64,000 bases of DNA, taken from the NCBI GenBank assembly GCA_963969395.1, contig OZ017797.1:1674001-1738000 (forward strand). Reading direction: 5' to 3'. Below the pieces are notes generated by a model that worked only from the letters and a program-made list of their open reading frames with translations, ran no database searches and was not told where the DNA came from. A program made the translations under genes and the position numbers. Positions 13,150 through 25,275 of the stretch are shown piece after piece (position 1 is the stretch's first letter; each line of letters begins with the position of its first letter). The DNA is from Pseudoscleropodium purum (lineage: Eukaryota; Streptophyta; Bryopsida; Hypnales; Brachytheciaceae).

Positions 13150-14590
13150 GTAACCAGAATACTTGCTTGAGTAAACTTCATTGAGTTGCAATGGGTCCAA
13201 ATTACTTGGCATTCTAGAGTCCCGTACACTCTCCTCTATGTCTTCGCGAGCTTCAGTTGCGTCATGAAATACGAAGTATTGAAAGAATGAGCCCTTCCCT
13301 CAGATCTAATAATTGAACCCAAATCTGTTGGACGTGCGAAATGGCCAGATCTAGCCGCCGCAGACACCTGTCAAGGCCCAAAACAAAAGAACTGCCGCAT
13401 ACACCAGACCTCTCCAGATTCTTGGCCTTAACGGTTCAACAAAGATCGATGGCCTTTGTTACAACATAACTCCAGTCAACATATATTTATTCAAGCTTTC
13501 ATGAAATAGCACAAACTGAGTGCTCGAGGCAGCATATAAACCACATGCGCACTTCGATAGGCAAGCCAATATCCTACAGGCGGTCCCAGATGCTACACAA
13601 CTTGCTGTCTACGTTCACAAAACCTCTCCACATTTCCCTTAAGCCCAGCATCTAACGAAACCACCTTAAAAAATGGCCCTACGTTTCCCATGCATACAAA
13701 CCTAAACCACTGAATCACTAAAGTCATCAAAAAACATCACTGAAGAAAGGCCAAGTAAACGCACAAGAGCCCCGACAATTTACTCGAGCACTAATTGGTC
13801 AAGACCAGATGTGACGACACAGTACCGACCATTTGGTCCTTCCGAAACCAAAGCGCCATAACCACCCAAAGCATCGATTTAGCCAACCAAAAACTCCCTG
13901 CAAGGCTGATTAAGGTCCGCCCTGCAACAAATTGCCGACATGACTGGAGCTTTCGTCTCACAGGCCCTGGGGCGTACCTGGAAATCAGCTCACGGACCTT
14001 GACACACACCATTTCACATCATCCATCAACAAGAGCACCACACAAAGGAGAGGCCCGTCTTAGACAAAACAGGGGTAGAAAGGGGACTGAGCTTTTGCTC
14101 AGGCCACCTTGGATCCTCATTCATCCACATGAAATGAATCCTTCCATACCTAAAATACTGCCCGATGCAAAGCAACAAAAGGGATTCGTAAATTGTGGAT
14201 GGATCGTCGCCCTCATCTGAACCGTTGCTAAATGTTTCGTCACACTTGTACACGTGTCTGGTTTGTACCAGCACAGCCGACATGTTAATACCGGACTCTC
14301 TTTTTTCGGCTCTCCAATTCGCTGTTCTCGTCCTGCAGACAGACACGGCATCAACAAGTTACAGAACAGGACTCTCATCGACCCCGTATTTCGGCACTGC
14401 AAAGGAAGCCTCTCGTCGTGCCATGCGAGGCGCCCACACCGATGAAACAATGCAAAACTTGAAACGTACAGGCCGGGTATGAAATATAAACTCCTCCCAG
14501 GGGAAAATCATCACTATCAGAAGGCCATTGTAGAGGAGAACAGAGGCCACCCGAGCAGGCTTGCATGTGAACAGGTGAAGGGTAAAGTAC
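13150..14590. other. GC-rich 3' flank and probable 3' UTR of the PCF11-like gene
   Basis: This stretch lies downstream of the last clear coding exon of the minus-strand PCF11-like gene and keeps its GC-rich composition. Acceptor-like sites lie near 14560 (ATGCAAG) and 14514 (CTTCTGATAG). Use of the second would place a TGA stop directly after the last exon, so most of this stretch would be spliced 3' UTR. Overlapping open frames on both strands (13791-14220 plus, 14026-14450 minus) resemble no protein I know and are probably chance frames in GC-rich DNA. Confidence 0.5.
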
Positions 14591-17500
14591 CTTGCTCTCC
14601 AAAGAATCAAAATTGTCAAGTAACGGCATAGCAGTGTCGTCTCCCCCTCCCCCGTCTATCTCCATGCGAACACTATCTGCTGCCATCAACTCGGGTTGCA
14701 CCTGCAAAACGCCCACCCACGTCCTCTCCCTCTCAAACCGCGTCCTACCACACAAAAAGCTGGGGAACAGGGTCGGCTTTGAACTGGAAACCACCCAGCT
14801 ACGCAGGGCATCTGACGAACGTCAGTTAAACCCTCGGTCACAACACATCTTCGCGAACACCTGGCATGGAGCTTGTGCAACAAATAATATCATACAATTT
14901 ACCTCTTCACTGTCATCGGTCAGATCTGCTGTAGCCGCTGATTCGGTCTGGCACTTTGCATGGACAATGGGGCCCAAAGCCGCAGTATCGATCCCTTCTA
15001 TAGGAGCGCCTGCGGGAACATTCATATACACTGCGCCCTTGTACATCCATTCATCTTTCTCATCACTATAGAAGTCATCAAATGGTTCTCCACACAATGC
15101 ACAAACACTTTGATTATAATCTGCTGGAACAGCCAAATTCTCTCCCTCATCAACTTTGGGCGGAACTGCCCCGACCTCTGCAGCAAAGAAGGAAGGAGAC
15201 GATTCTGTGGTCGAGGCCCCTGTCCCACTAAGCCAATCTTTCTCACTCACAAACCACTTCCTAGAAACCTTCTTTTGCGACTTCTGACGCCGATTCATCG
15301 ACACATGCCAATCCATGTGCTTGCTGTGCGCCTCCTGCTCCAAAAACCTCAGGCCGCACGTTTTGCACTGCCGAGGAAAATCGTTGTACAGCGCATCTAG
15401 CACGACGTCGTGCCTCTCCTTCAAAACCTCCGCCTTGAATTCAGTGCCAATCGGATCGTCCTTCACGACCACAAACGGACTACTTCTCGAGCCACCATCC
15501 GTCTCTCTGGCCGTGTGGTCCGCAGCAACAGAGGGCACGGAGGACACCAGGGCGGTGGAGAACGAAAAAGTTTGCAGACTGCCCGACTGGAGAGCGCCTG
15601 GATTGAAGAACATCGAACTTGTATTCACAGCATTCATGCCTTGTTGCAGGTTCAGACCCAGAGGTTGAACGCTGATAGCAGCTGTCGAAGCAGACGCCGA
15701 TATCAACCCTTGGGCTAGCAGTGACTTAAACAGAGTGTCATATTGGTTCATTGGCGCTGGGGCAGGAGCGGAATTCACTGCCAAAGCAGATTGTGGGGGA
15801 GGACCAGGAGGAAGAGGGGGCTGGTTCAGGCGAGGTTGCTGCTGACCTGAATACACCATTGGAGGCGGCAGCTGAACCTGTCCTGTCGGGTACTGCCCTC
15901 CCTGTTGTATCAGGGGTTTATACAAAGACGTCTGCAAAAATGTTGGGGGTGGACCGTTCGGCAACGGGGGTGCACCTGAAGCGGGCTGCAACACCTGACC
16001 TGGTGCTACAGTCTGTGCCTGGATTTGGGTCACTGGAACGGACTGCTGCTGCTGCTGCATCTGATTCTGGGGAGCTGGCAACTGCTGGACCATCTTCAGC
16101 AGCTCAGAAATGGCGGCACTGTTGAGGGGTAGAACGTCGGGTTGGCTGCTCGGTAGACCGGAAACCGCTTGCGTTGGCTGCTGGAACTGGTTCCCCTGAG
16201 ATTGCTGAACTTGCAACGAGGCCATTGCTGTGGCTTGGGACTGCTGCGAAAATGGGTTCAGTAAGCCTCCCGCGCTTATGTGTGACGTCTGCTGAGACAT
16301 CGGTGCAATCTGAACAGGCGCCGCCTGCTGACCCAGAGAAAACATGGGCAACTGGGATGCTGCGCCTCCATGCACTTGAGGCAACGACATCGGAGGTGGA
16401 AGCTCACGCGACGAGTGGTTCTGATCCTCGTTCATTTGCTGTTGCTGCAGTGGCAGTGGCAGATTACCGAGAGTCATCAGCCCATCGCCCAGCCCTTGAG
16501 AAAAGGTCACGGCGCTGGGGTTGCTGTAAGGTGGGAGTAGCCCCGGATTTGGAGGATAGCTGTGACGCAATCCATATTGCCCTTGGACACCCAGAACAGC
16601 GCCTCCTGCGGCTGACGACGGAAGCGGAGGAGTCCCTGGCCGGGGTAATACATTCGATGCAGCTAATGGCATACTGAAATTTGGAAGATTCGCCTGCACA
16701 TCAGGGACACGGATTGGAAGGTCGCAATTTCATCATAACAAACTCAACAAGGATCCACCAGAAGAAGCCATGTCTCGGATTCCTGAACACAACGGCAAAA
16801 ACTGGATGCACGTTCGACATTGTCCAAACTAAGCAAGGGTCATAAATTATATATTGCAGACCCACACGAAAAAAAACTCTAGCACTGAATACCCCTATAT
16901 GATGCCGCCCTCAAGTACCTGAAGTGCAGCCAACCTTGAATGTGTAGGATGCACAGACTCCATGTCGGGCTCCAATTTCGTACGCGAATCATGACCGGAT
17001 TGGGGAAGGGCAAGGCGGCTGCGCTCCTCCGACTCCTGCTGACAAACAACATCGCAAGACTCACGTCAGAACGACGTGAAAGCAAGCCGCACACAATGGG
17101 CTACGCTGCGACTATGCTTCCATGGTCAAATTCAGACCTCACGACTCACGCTCCAAACATGCCGTTACAAGAGGAACTATTCCCCGATGAAACAACATGG
17201 ACACTGAACGTGCACAAAGACAAACCATTCCCACAACAGATAGTCATGCATGACCTCAAAAACGAACCCATGACAGCAGTCCAGGTGAGGGCCCTACTCT
17301 GCGAAGAGCCGCCCGCATTCCTACCGAACCAGAGAACTGGTCAGCTGGCGGAGCGCTCCCTACTCTCCGCCACTCATCCAACCCTCCCACGGAGTCCATC
17401 CCAGGCCGACTGGAACTGCCCACCCTTCCCTTGTCTCTGTCACCAACATACCAATCATCCACCTTAACATCCCCAACCCTTGGCTCCGTACCCCTCCCTT

Positions 17501-20500
17501 GTGGCTTCATGTCATCCCAAACGTATTCCTCCTCTTCTTCATTCTGCCAGTTGCCCCTCCCTCCCACCTCACCTCCAGAGCCCCGATCCAACCTCGAGCC
17601 TCGAGAATCGGCTCCTAATCCCACGCTATCAGGCCGCGTGGCACGGTTGTCCAGCCCTAAGCCTCGAACACCGGGGCCCAGCCCACGCCCCTCCGACCTC
17701 ATGCCACGACCATCCATCCTCAGCCCTCTCCCTCCGGTCTCATGCCCAGGGTTGCGACCATCCATCATCCTGTAGCCCCGTCCTTCTCCACCTTCCGATC
17801 CCATGCCTAGCCTATGCCCCCTCCCATCCGGCCCCTCCACGATTCGGGGGTCCATCCTACGGCCTCGCATTTCACCTCGTCCTCGTCCATCCGGATCCAC
17901 CGACAAAGGAAACGCACCTCCTCTTCCCGGACCAGACGGACGACTGTACCCCTGCCCATCAGGACCCAACGGTCTCGGTCCAGAGGATGTTCTCGGATCG
18001 TAGCCATTTCGACGAGGATATAGTTGTATCCGCTCATCAGGAACTCCATTGCCCTTACCAGCGTCCCCATCACGAATCCATGCACCGCTCTGTCCTTGAT
18101 CCAGTCCGTCCAGGTTCTTCGCATTACCCAGGTCAGGCCGTACACCCCCTCGCCTCTCGAACTCATAATCGGGGTAATCTTTGGTGTAACCGCCGTCACC
18201 AAAACGCTCGCGATTGAGGTTCCCGATCTGCCCCACAATTCACAACCCATCCGTTAAAGAACACAGACGACTTCGGCAAACCAAGAAGACCTCCACAAGA
18301 TCCGTCGTCAAGAAATAAAAGATTAGCAGGCTTGGCTAGCGCACGACAGAAGCGAGTCGAATTCCAGCAGAGAATGAGGCATGCAAGCAAGGGAACACGC
18401 TGAGGAGGAGCTTTCCGACGACCAGATCATTGCGGAATCCGTACCGTAGACCTCTGCGTTTCCGACCACACCTTCGAATTCTCCCTCGGCGGAGCTTGGT
18501 CTTGCCTAGCTTGCCCATCGCCGTTGCGCTCCGCAGGTGCAACTCCATCAGCCTGTTTCAAAAGCAGAGGACTGCACACATCAATGCAATAAAAAGGGGG
18601 AAAATAGACACCCCTGACACTAGGAACACAAGAAAAACATCTGCCTACCATAACTGTCCAGAGCAGGCAAGTTGCGATTGTGAAGTTTAGAAAGACTACG
18701 CATCCAGCATACATCAAAATATGGTAAGTATGAAAATGCAGACCCTGCGAGTTCTCGATTGTTGTAAAAGTTGACGTTGTTCCAAGTACTTTGGATTCAC
18801 GTGTATACCATGTCCAGGACGTACAGGAGGTTCCATGGCTCTGGAAGGCTGACTACCAGTTCCAGGTCCCACAGGCTTTGGATTCAACTGAAGCTCTGTC
18901 TCGATCGTTCGCAGAGGAACCGGTGGAAACACACCCCGCCAAGTCCAAAACAGATGCTGCATCGCCATATACAGACTGGGATCCACATGCCTGTATGCTG
19001 TACAGAACACCTGCAAACAGCATCGGATCCAAATTAAACAGAGTGAAGGTGCACCTCACGAAACACAACAAATCGCACGACCAGCTCCGCCAGTTTGGGT
19101 TTGCTGCTCAAATGCCTGGCACAGGACAAGCAGCTCCGTCCATAACACCGTACATCGACAATGGAACTTCACCAAAAGGTGGCCATTACGATGGCCGACC
19201 CGGGATAATGTGCACAATGATCCTAAACACCAACGAGGAAAAGTGCCAAGCGCATCCGACTGTCAAGCTCGTGACCAAAACCGCCGACAAAGACTGAGCC
19301 GGTGATGGCGGTTTTCACGGAGTCGCACATGCCGGAAACAAGCGGGCAAACGGTCCTGCGACGTGACAAATCGACTTCAAGCAGTAACCACCACCTCGTG
19401 ACCGTATGGGACGTTATCCCAAAGACGCCATCGTACAGGAAAACAGGAGACGAACACGACAAGCGACCACTGTGAATACGCAGGCACAAAACTCTGTCGG
19501 CATAGAGTTTATCAGACAGGTCTTAGGTTTGGAGAGTACCTCGGGGAGTCGTGCAGCGAAGTATTTCACATAATCGCCTCCGATGTTCTTCACGATACTG
19601 TCCAGGAGGTACAAAGACGGAAGCTTCTGCTCCTTTGGAACCTGGAAATCGGAAAGCACCCACAGCCATCAGAATAAAAACCGGACCTTTTACCGTGCCG
19701 CAGGATACCGACCACAGACTACGCGCCCGAACATAAAAATGAAAGTGGAGGACCGCATGCGAACATTAGTGCCGGAATCGAAGTGTAAAGCCAAAGCACC
19801 GCGTGTGCAGAGAGCCAGGGACTCCATCAGAAATAATTGAGGTTATTGACAAACCTGGACTGGATTTCCCAGAATCTCCTTCCTCGCGGACGAAACATTC
19901 ATTCGCGAGGACTGAAGGAACCTAACCCATGGACAAAAGACGTCGGTGATTTCTGATGAAATCGACATCGGACGCTCAAACGAAAAACCCACCATCCAGC
20001 CGACTAACTCGGGAAGAAAACATCACGGACGTTCCCGGGAACCTACGGCTGACGAACTGTTCCATTGGAGACATATAATCAACACAACCGAACTCTCACT
20101 AATGGCCACCACCATTTACAAAAGGAATCACCGAATCGCGGTGCCTCGTCAAGCAGAGAGAAATACAACCCGCGAATTTTGAATGCGCAATTGGAACCTC
20201 TGTATACGACGGAACGAGGAAACCACGAAAAATAGAAAGACACGCTGCTTTCAAAGCTTCCACGCCCCATTCTCGTACCACCTGCCCTCTCGAAACAACC
20301 ATTTTCAATCGACCAAAAAACTGATTTCCTCCCGGGACTCCCTCCGCCACTGCAATAACTCACGCCTGTGGAAGAAGATGAAACTCAAACCAGGTTCATC
20401 CAATTCATGCTTCCAGGTATCTCCCAGAAAGTCACCCTACTAAACCCCAAACAGGAACCATCCTAAACCAGAACAAAATTCCGGTGCATCCCAGTTCGGA

Positions 20501-21037
20501 GAAATCCAAACCGCCGGTTCAGGCGAAAATGTGAGGTATTCCACCACGAACCCTAAACCACTCGCCATGCCTGCCCGTCACTCTGCTCATTCTCGCTACA
20601 CGACCAGAACACGGACAAGGTCATTCTAGATCGTGAAGGGTGGAGAAAACTGAACCGAGCTCCGCTGCAGGACATACCGTAATAATGTGGTCGCAGATGG
20701 CTTTCGTGATGCCATGAGCAGCGTGTGCATTCTCCCCGGCAATAATCGTCAAATTGGTGATGATGGGCTTCGAGTTGAAGGTCAACTCCGCCAATGCGGA
20801 CTTGTACTGCACGACGAGTTCCAGCAGCTCTTCTGCCGCGGAATCCTCCTCCTCTCGTTTTGTGCCCAGCCCTCTCATCGCTTGGCTGTTCTCCACCTCC
20901 CTTTCCCTGTCGACCATTGCGAGGCCGCCTACTCTTCTCGCTTCTCCGCCCTCCACAACCAATTGCTTGGTCGGATAATTCCAGAGTTTTCTCAGCTCTC
21001 TCTCACGCTCCGCAAAAGAAACGCGAGCCATCCTCAT
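14591..21037 (-). CDS. PCF11-like pre-mRNA cleavage complex protein (PCFS type)
   Basis: Nuclear 3'-end processing factor: members of this family bind the RNA polymerase II C-terminal domain and act in cleavage, polyadenylation and termination. Exons, all with phase-0 joins, are 21037-20678, 19641-19540, 19010-18744, 18552-18445, 18227-17298, 16693-14903 and 14701-14591, giving about 1,223 residues before a short unresolved end. Exons 1-3 form the CTD-interaction domain (motifs [42 protein letters not shown]). Exon 5 is Arg/Gly/Asp-rich and ends with an acidic [11 protein letters not shown] motif typical of plant PCFS proteins. Exon 6 is Gln/Pro-rich, then carries a zinc finger (CKTC...HSKHMDWH, about residues 1032-1052) and a second Cys pair with HAKC (1120-1170). 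The start at 21037 is the first in-frame ATG; 21031 and 20917 are alternatives. The exon 3 donor (GTCTGC) is weak and the stop codon is uncertain. The family call is firm. Confidence 0.9.
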
Positions 21038-21414
21038 ACTGCCTCCAAGTCGGACGCCATGGACGTCACCATGGTCTCTGTCGGTCCAGAGCACCAATCC
21101 GCGCACTTGTCACACTCAATTTGCACTCCCAACCAAAATGTTTCTCCTCCGCTGCCACCGTGCAACTGCCCCGTCCACAACATTCTTGTCGCTCAAACGG
21201 TCCGACTCAGCTCCAACCTCGTCCGCGAAAAATAGGCACGGCATTTCCCTCCACTCGCCCCTCACATCGTCCTCTCCACTTGATTCCTCGCCCAATCAAC
21301 ACTCAAAGCCATCCATTCTTCCGCCTCTCACACACACTACCCCGCACTGCACCAAATTCACGCAGCGACGCCACTGCCGCGAGTGGCAGCGAGAGTCTCC
21401 CCACGGACCGGGTG

Positions 21415-21423
21415 AAACCCTAA
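21415..21423 (-). promoter_or_regulatory. Telo-box upstream of the PCF11-like gene
   Basis: AAACCCTAA on the plus strand reads TTAGGGTTT in the sense of the minus-strand gene, about 380 bp upstream of its proposed ATG. Plant telo-boxes are known near starts of housekeeping and translation-related genes. Function here is inferred. Confidence 0.4.
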
Positions 21424-22082
21424 GTGGCACCATGTCCTGTCAAGAGTCATGTCCACAATCTCATGCCCTAAAAAACCATTCCTTCATCCACGCAAGCGCG
21501 CATCCTGCCCGCACCTCGTATCTCCACGCCGCGTCTTATTTCTGTTGTTATTATTATTATTTTGCACACGCAGTACTCTACCGCATCGCTCCTGCCCTGC
21601 TGGGCTGCACCGAGCTCATTGGGGAACGCCAACCTCCTACACGCAGCGGAGAGGAACGGCTACACACCATTGCCAATTTTCAGTGAAAACGGAAAATGAC
21701 AGGAACGCGAACACAGAAGGCCCAGCGGCACCTTCACCGCTGCTCTGTGACGCAGCGACAAGAACGACGACAGAAGAGGAGACCGTTTGGAATGAAAATT
21801 GCCTTCCTACGAGGAGCGGCGACGGCCGGCGGGCGGTGCCGGTGATCAGGGGAGGCAGGCAGTAGTAGCGCCAACCTATTGAGGCAACCCCGGCGGCGTG
21901 CTATACTTGCGGTATGGCTTCAGTCCCGCCTAGCGGCCGCGGCAGGCGGCAGTTGGAGGATAATGCCCGTGGAAGGGAATGGTGGGTACGTGGTGACGTG
22001 GTTCATCAGGACTGCCGTGGGGTCCTTCGGCGTTTTTAGAGTTTGTATTCATTGCTACCTGCTCTTAGAAGGCGGTCTTTGA

Positions 22083-25000
22083 GGCAGTGATAACAAAGTT
22101 TTCTAGAGGCAGCTCAGTCTCATACCAAAGGATAAGAACTGTAGTAGACATATAAATTGATCACTGAAAAATAAATTAAATTTTGTTATTAATATTTAAT
22201 TGCAAAATGGTAGCAAACAAATTGTTGATAGGTGAGGCTTGAAATCAATGGTCATGGGCTTGTCCTTACAGGGTTAAGAAATAAAGAGTCGCAACTTTTC
22301 TAAATTGTGTGGGATATAAGTAGTTCTTTTGTGACAATGAACTTTCTAATTTCTTAGATAAATGAGCTTTAAAAATGATCTTGGTTAATGCTCCTTGAAA
22401 TCGACTACTAACATCAAAGTGCAAGCACTACCAACTAGATAGAATGGTTGGAAGCTATTGTCAAGTGTGACCACTTACTTTTTAAAGACACTAAAACTTC
22501 CACATTTGTTAAGTAAAATCCAAGGATCGAATCATATATGTGAACAATCTATAATTTGAGTAGCCCATGAGTTGCATTAGTAATCATGGTGTGAAAAGGA
22601 TCTCTTGTTGTTTATTTATGCAATGTTCTATATTATTTTTTTGCAAGCACTCTTACATAAGAACTAGTGTGAATGCACCTTCAAATAGAAACACCTCAAT
22701 GCAACACTTTTTTTGGTCCCACTAATACAATGGTCAAATGACCAAATTTTTTGAATGAGATTACCATAGAACTCAAGGGAATTGCAAGTCATGTATTTTT
22801 TTAATTTCTCAATGATTCAGTAATATTTTTCAATTTTTCAAAGTTAAGAATGTAAGATACTCTATAGATCAAACTAAACTTACCTTAAATAAACATTAGG
22901 AAAAAATCAAACCCCTAAAGAGGCCACTTTGTAATGCAAGATTTTGAGTAGGAAGAGCTTTCTCAACTCACTAATTGAGCCAAGAATTGTATGATGAATT
23001 CAAAAATTCATCATCATTATCCAATCCATCTCCACAATTTTATAAATGTAGGTGAGAAGAGCCTTCTCAAATCACTAATTGGGCCAAGAATTGCATGATG
23101 AATTCAAAAATTCATCATCATTATCCAATCCATCTCCACAATTTTATAAATGTAGGGGAGAAGAGCCTTCTCAAATTACTAATTGGGCCAAGAATTGCAT
23201 GATGAATTCAAAAATTCATCATCATTATCCAATCCATCTCCACAATTTTATAAATGTAGGGGAGAAGAGCCTTCTCAAATCACTAATTGGGCCAAGAATT
23301 GCATGATGAATTCAAAAATTTGTCATCATTACCCAATCCATTTCCATGATCTCATAAATCTCATAATGGTTCCATTATGAAGAATGAAGCCCACATCAAA
23401 TAGTGATTATAGTGAGAATGTGTCCACCTTCATATTCATTCAATTAGTATCAAAATTAGTAAAAAAAACTCAAGGATTCTTTGTGAATTCAATTTTTTTC
23501 TAATGCTCCATTGAAGCACAAAATGTCTCAACTCTCATTGATTGCTTTATAAAACTTCTCACCTCTCATTAGTTCCTTTTGAAAAATTGTAGCCTTGGAA
23601 GTATTTATTTTATTCATGTTTATTTTCTAGAAAATGGAAAGTGTTACAATTGGTTGTGCTTACCTTAAGAGCATCTTCACTACAGATAGTAAGATAAGAT
23701 CTTGCCATGAGATGGTACAAATTCAATAAACATCGCCTACACTTAGTCAATACAACAACAAAGAAGTAGAATAGAAAGTCATTTAAACTAGCAAAAAGAT
23801 AAGAAATGTCAACATGTCACTATAATATATAATCTACAAAGACAAGTACTCAAGTACTTTATGTTACAATGTGGTGCAAACTTTTTAAAAGGTTTGCAAA
23901 AATAGTTAGAGTTTGGGATTGTTGGCCTTTAAGGGCCATTTTTATCGGAGTATAATAAAGCATTCCAAAATGAGATGGTAGTTAATGTAACAAGACAATG
24001 ATGATGGCAAATGGGTGGAAGAAGTAGCAAGTTATAGATGATAAGATGACAAAAATAGATGATTTGTTGACTTGGCTTTGTCAAATTGTAGTATATAAGG
24101 ACAAGTACTACTTCATGGCTAGAATCAAATACGTAGTATGTACAAATATAGAAAGATTATCAATTGGATTTTTAGAGTTGGTACAATAATTTAGCAGATA
24201 TTTTGTCAAGATGACAAGTTGGTTCAGTAGGTTGGTGTTTGTTTGAGGGCTAGCCATAGCTTAATTAGAGTATCAAACTTCACTTTCAAATCCCCAAAAC
24301 TCAATTTGTGTTATTTACTTTATATTTTTCTCATTCATTTACATATTGATTGATTGGAAAAATTTGATGGTGGATTTTAATTCGATTGTACAAATTTGTA
24401 GCTAGAAAACATTGATGTGCAGATTTTTTTAGAATAATGTTGTGCCTTACCAAGTTACATACTCCTATGATGGATGTGAGTCCGTAATGCTCGCAAGCCC
24501 TCATTACTGTATGCCTTCGAGAAACCCTAATTACCCTGTTACCCTGGAGATTCTGCCCGGAAAATGAACTGGACATTTACCGGAAGTGCTTTTACGAGCG
24601 TAATCAAGCCCCTCTTCGATTTGAAAGCCTGTGCATTGACTGGTGGCGATGCTGGAGTGCCACTGGTTGGTCTGCGACTGTCACAACCACGATTCCTTTC
24701 ATGTGTTTACAGACTCAAACAGAGACGAATTCCGATCAAGTAAGCGGAAACAAATCGAAAAACTTATAGAACAGACCGTCATAGTTCCCGCACGGTTGTA
24801 ATAAGTCTCCATGATGCAAAAGGGGCTATGAACGCCTTGCTGTAGCTGTCGTCATCGCCTACTTTGTTGCTTTTCCGAGAAGTAGCAAGTTCACGAAGCT
24901 ATGGTGCACATTTTCGACGTTGATGTCGTCCAGGTTGAGAGATAGAGATTCACAGGAATTCACCCGAAGTTCTAGTCTTGCATGATTTGATCCGCTGAAG

Positions 25001-25259
25001 ACCATCACAATTTTGGCGATGCCGGAGAGCTCATTCATCGGAGTCTATAGTAGTCGACGAATTTATGCAGAACACGTCCATTGCGTATGACAACTTGTTC
25101 CGCTTTTGAGTCAAGGTGATTTTCCGAAGACATCATTTTGGTGGAGTTGCTGCGTTGCAGTGAAGGCGACGGAGAGGAATAGGTTGCGAAGCTTCTGCTA
25201 AAGCGGCGAAGTACGATTGTATTAGTGTTCTGTTTGTGCAAGTCTTTGTTTGTTTGAAA
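22083..25259. other. AT-rich spacer between the head-to-head PCF11-like and DUF3598 genes
   Basis: GC content drops abruptly near 22080. Apart from the 104-bp tandem array at 22948-23360 I see no gene. From about 24450 the composition becomes more balanced, which probably marks the promoter and 5' flank of the DUF3598 gene. Open frames at 24331-24576 and 25035-25241 (both minus) show no recognisable protein. Confidence 0.5.
22948..23360 (+). repeat. Four-copy 104-bp tandem repeat
   Basis: Units start near 22948, 23048, 23152 and 23256 with TGTAGG(G/T)GAGAAGAGCC. They contain TCACTAATTGGGCCAAGAAT, then two overlapping AATTCA.AAATTCATCATCATT segments and a CCATCTCCACAATTTTATAAA tail. The middle two are nearly identical; the first is about 4 bp shorter and the last diverges at its end. 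The period is not a multiple of three, so the open frames across it (23079-23306, 23183-23380) are a by-product of the repetition. Confidence 0.92.
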
Positions 25260-25268
25260 TTAGGGTTT
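25260..25268 (+). promoter_or_regulatory. Telo-box just before the DUF3598 gene start
   Basis: TTAGGGTTT lies 7 bp before the ATG at 25276, in the sense orientation, so it probably falls within the 5' UTR. Confidence 0.4.
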
Positions 25269-25275
25269 GGTGATT

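Noticed and set aside
13791..14482. Several overlapping frames on both strands downstream of the PCF11-like gene
   Set aside because: GC-rich DNA lacks stops by chance; both strands are open and neither reads like a known protein. Treated as 3' UTR or flank.
17431..18217. Long plus-strand frames (up to 245 codons), Pro/Ser/His-rich
   Set aside because: They are the antisense shadow of the Gly/Arg-rich exon of the PCF11-like gene, which has splice sites and a conserved [11 protein letters not shown] motif on the other strand.
20687..21686. Plus-strand frames opposite the first PCF11-like exon and its promoter
   Set aside because: Antisense of the conserved CTD-interaction domain exon and its GC-rich upstream region; no family recognised.
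23079..23380. Two overlapping frames encoding a repeated peptide
   Set aside because: Produced by the 104-bp tandem array, whose period is not a multiple of three.
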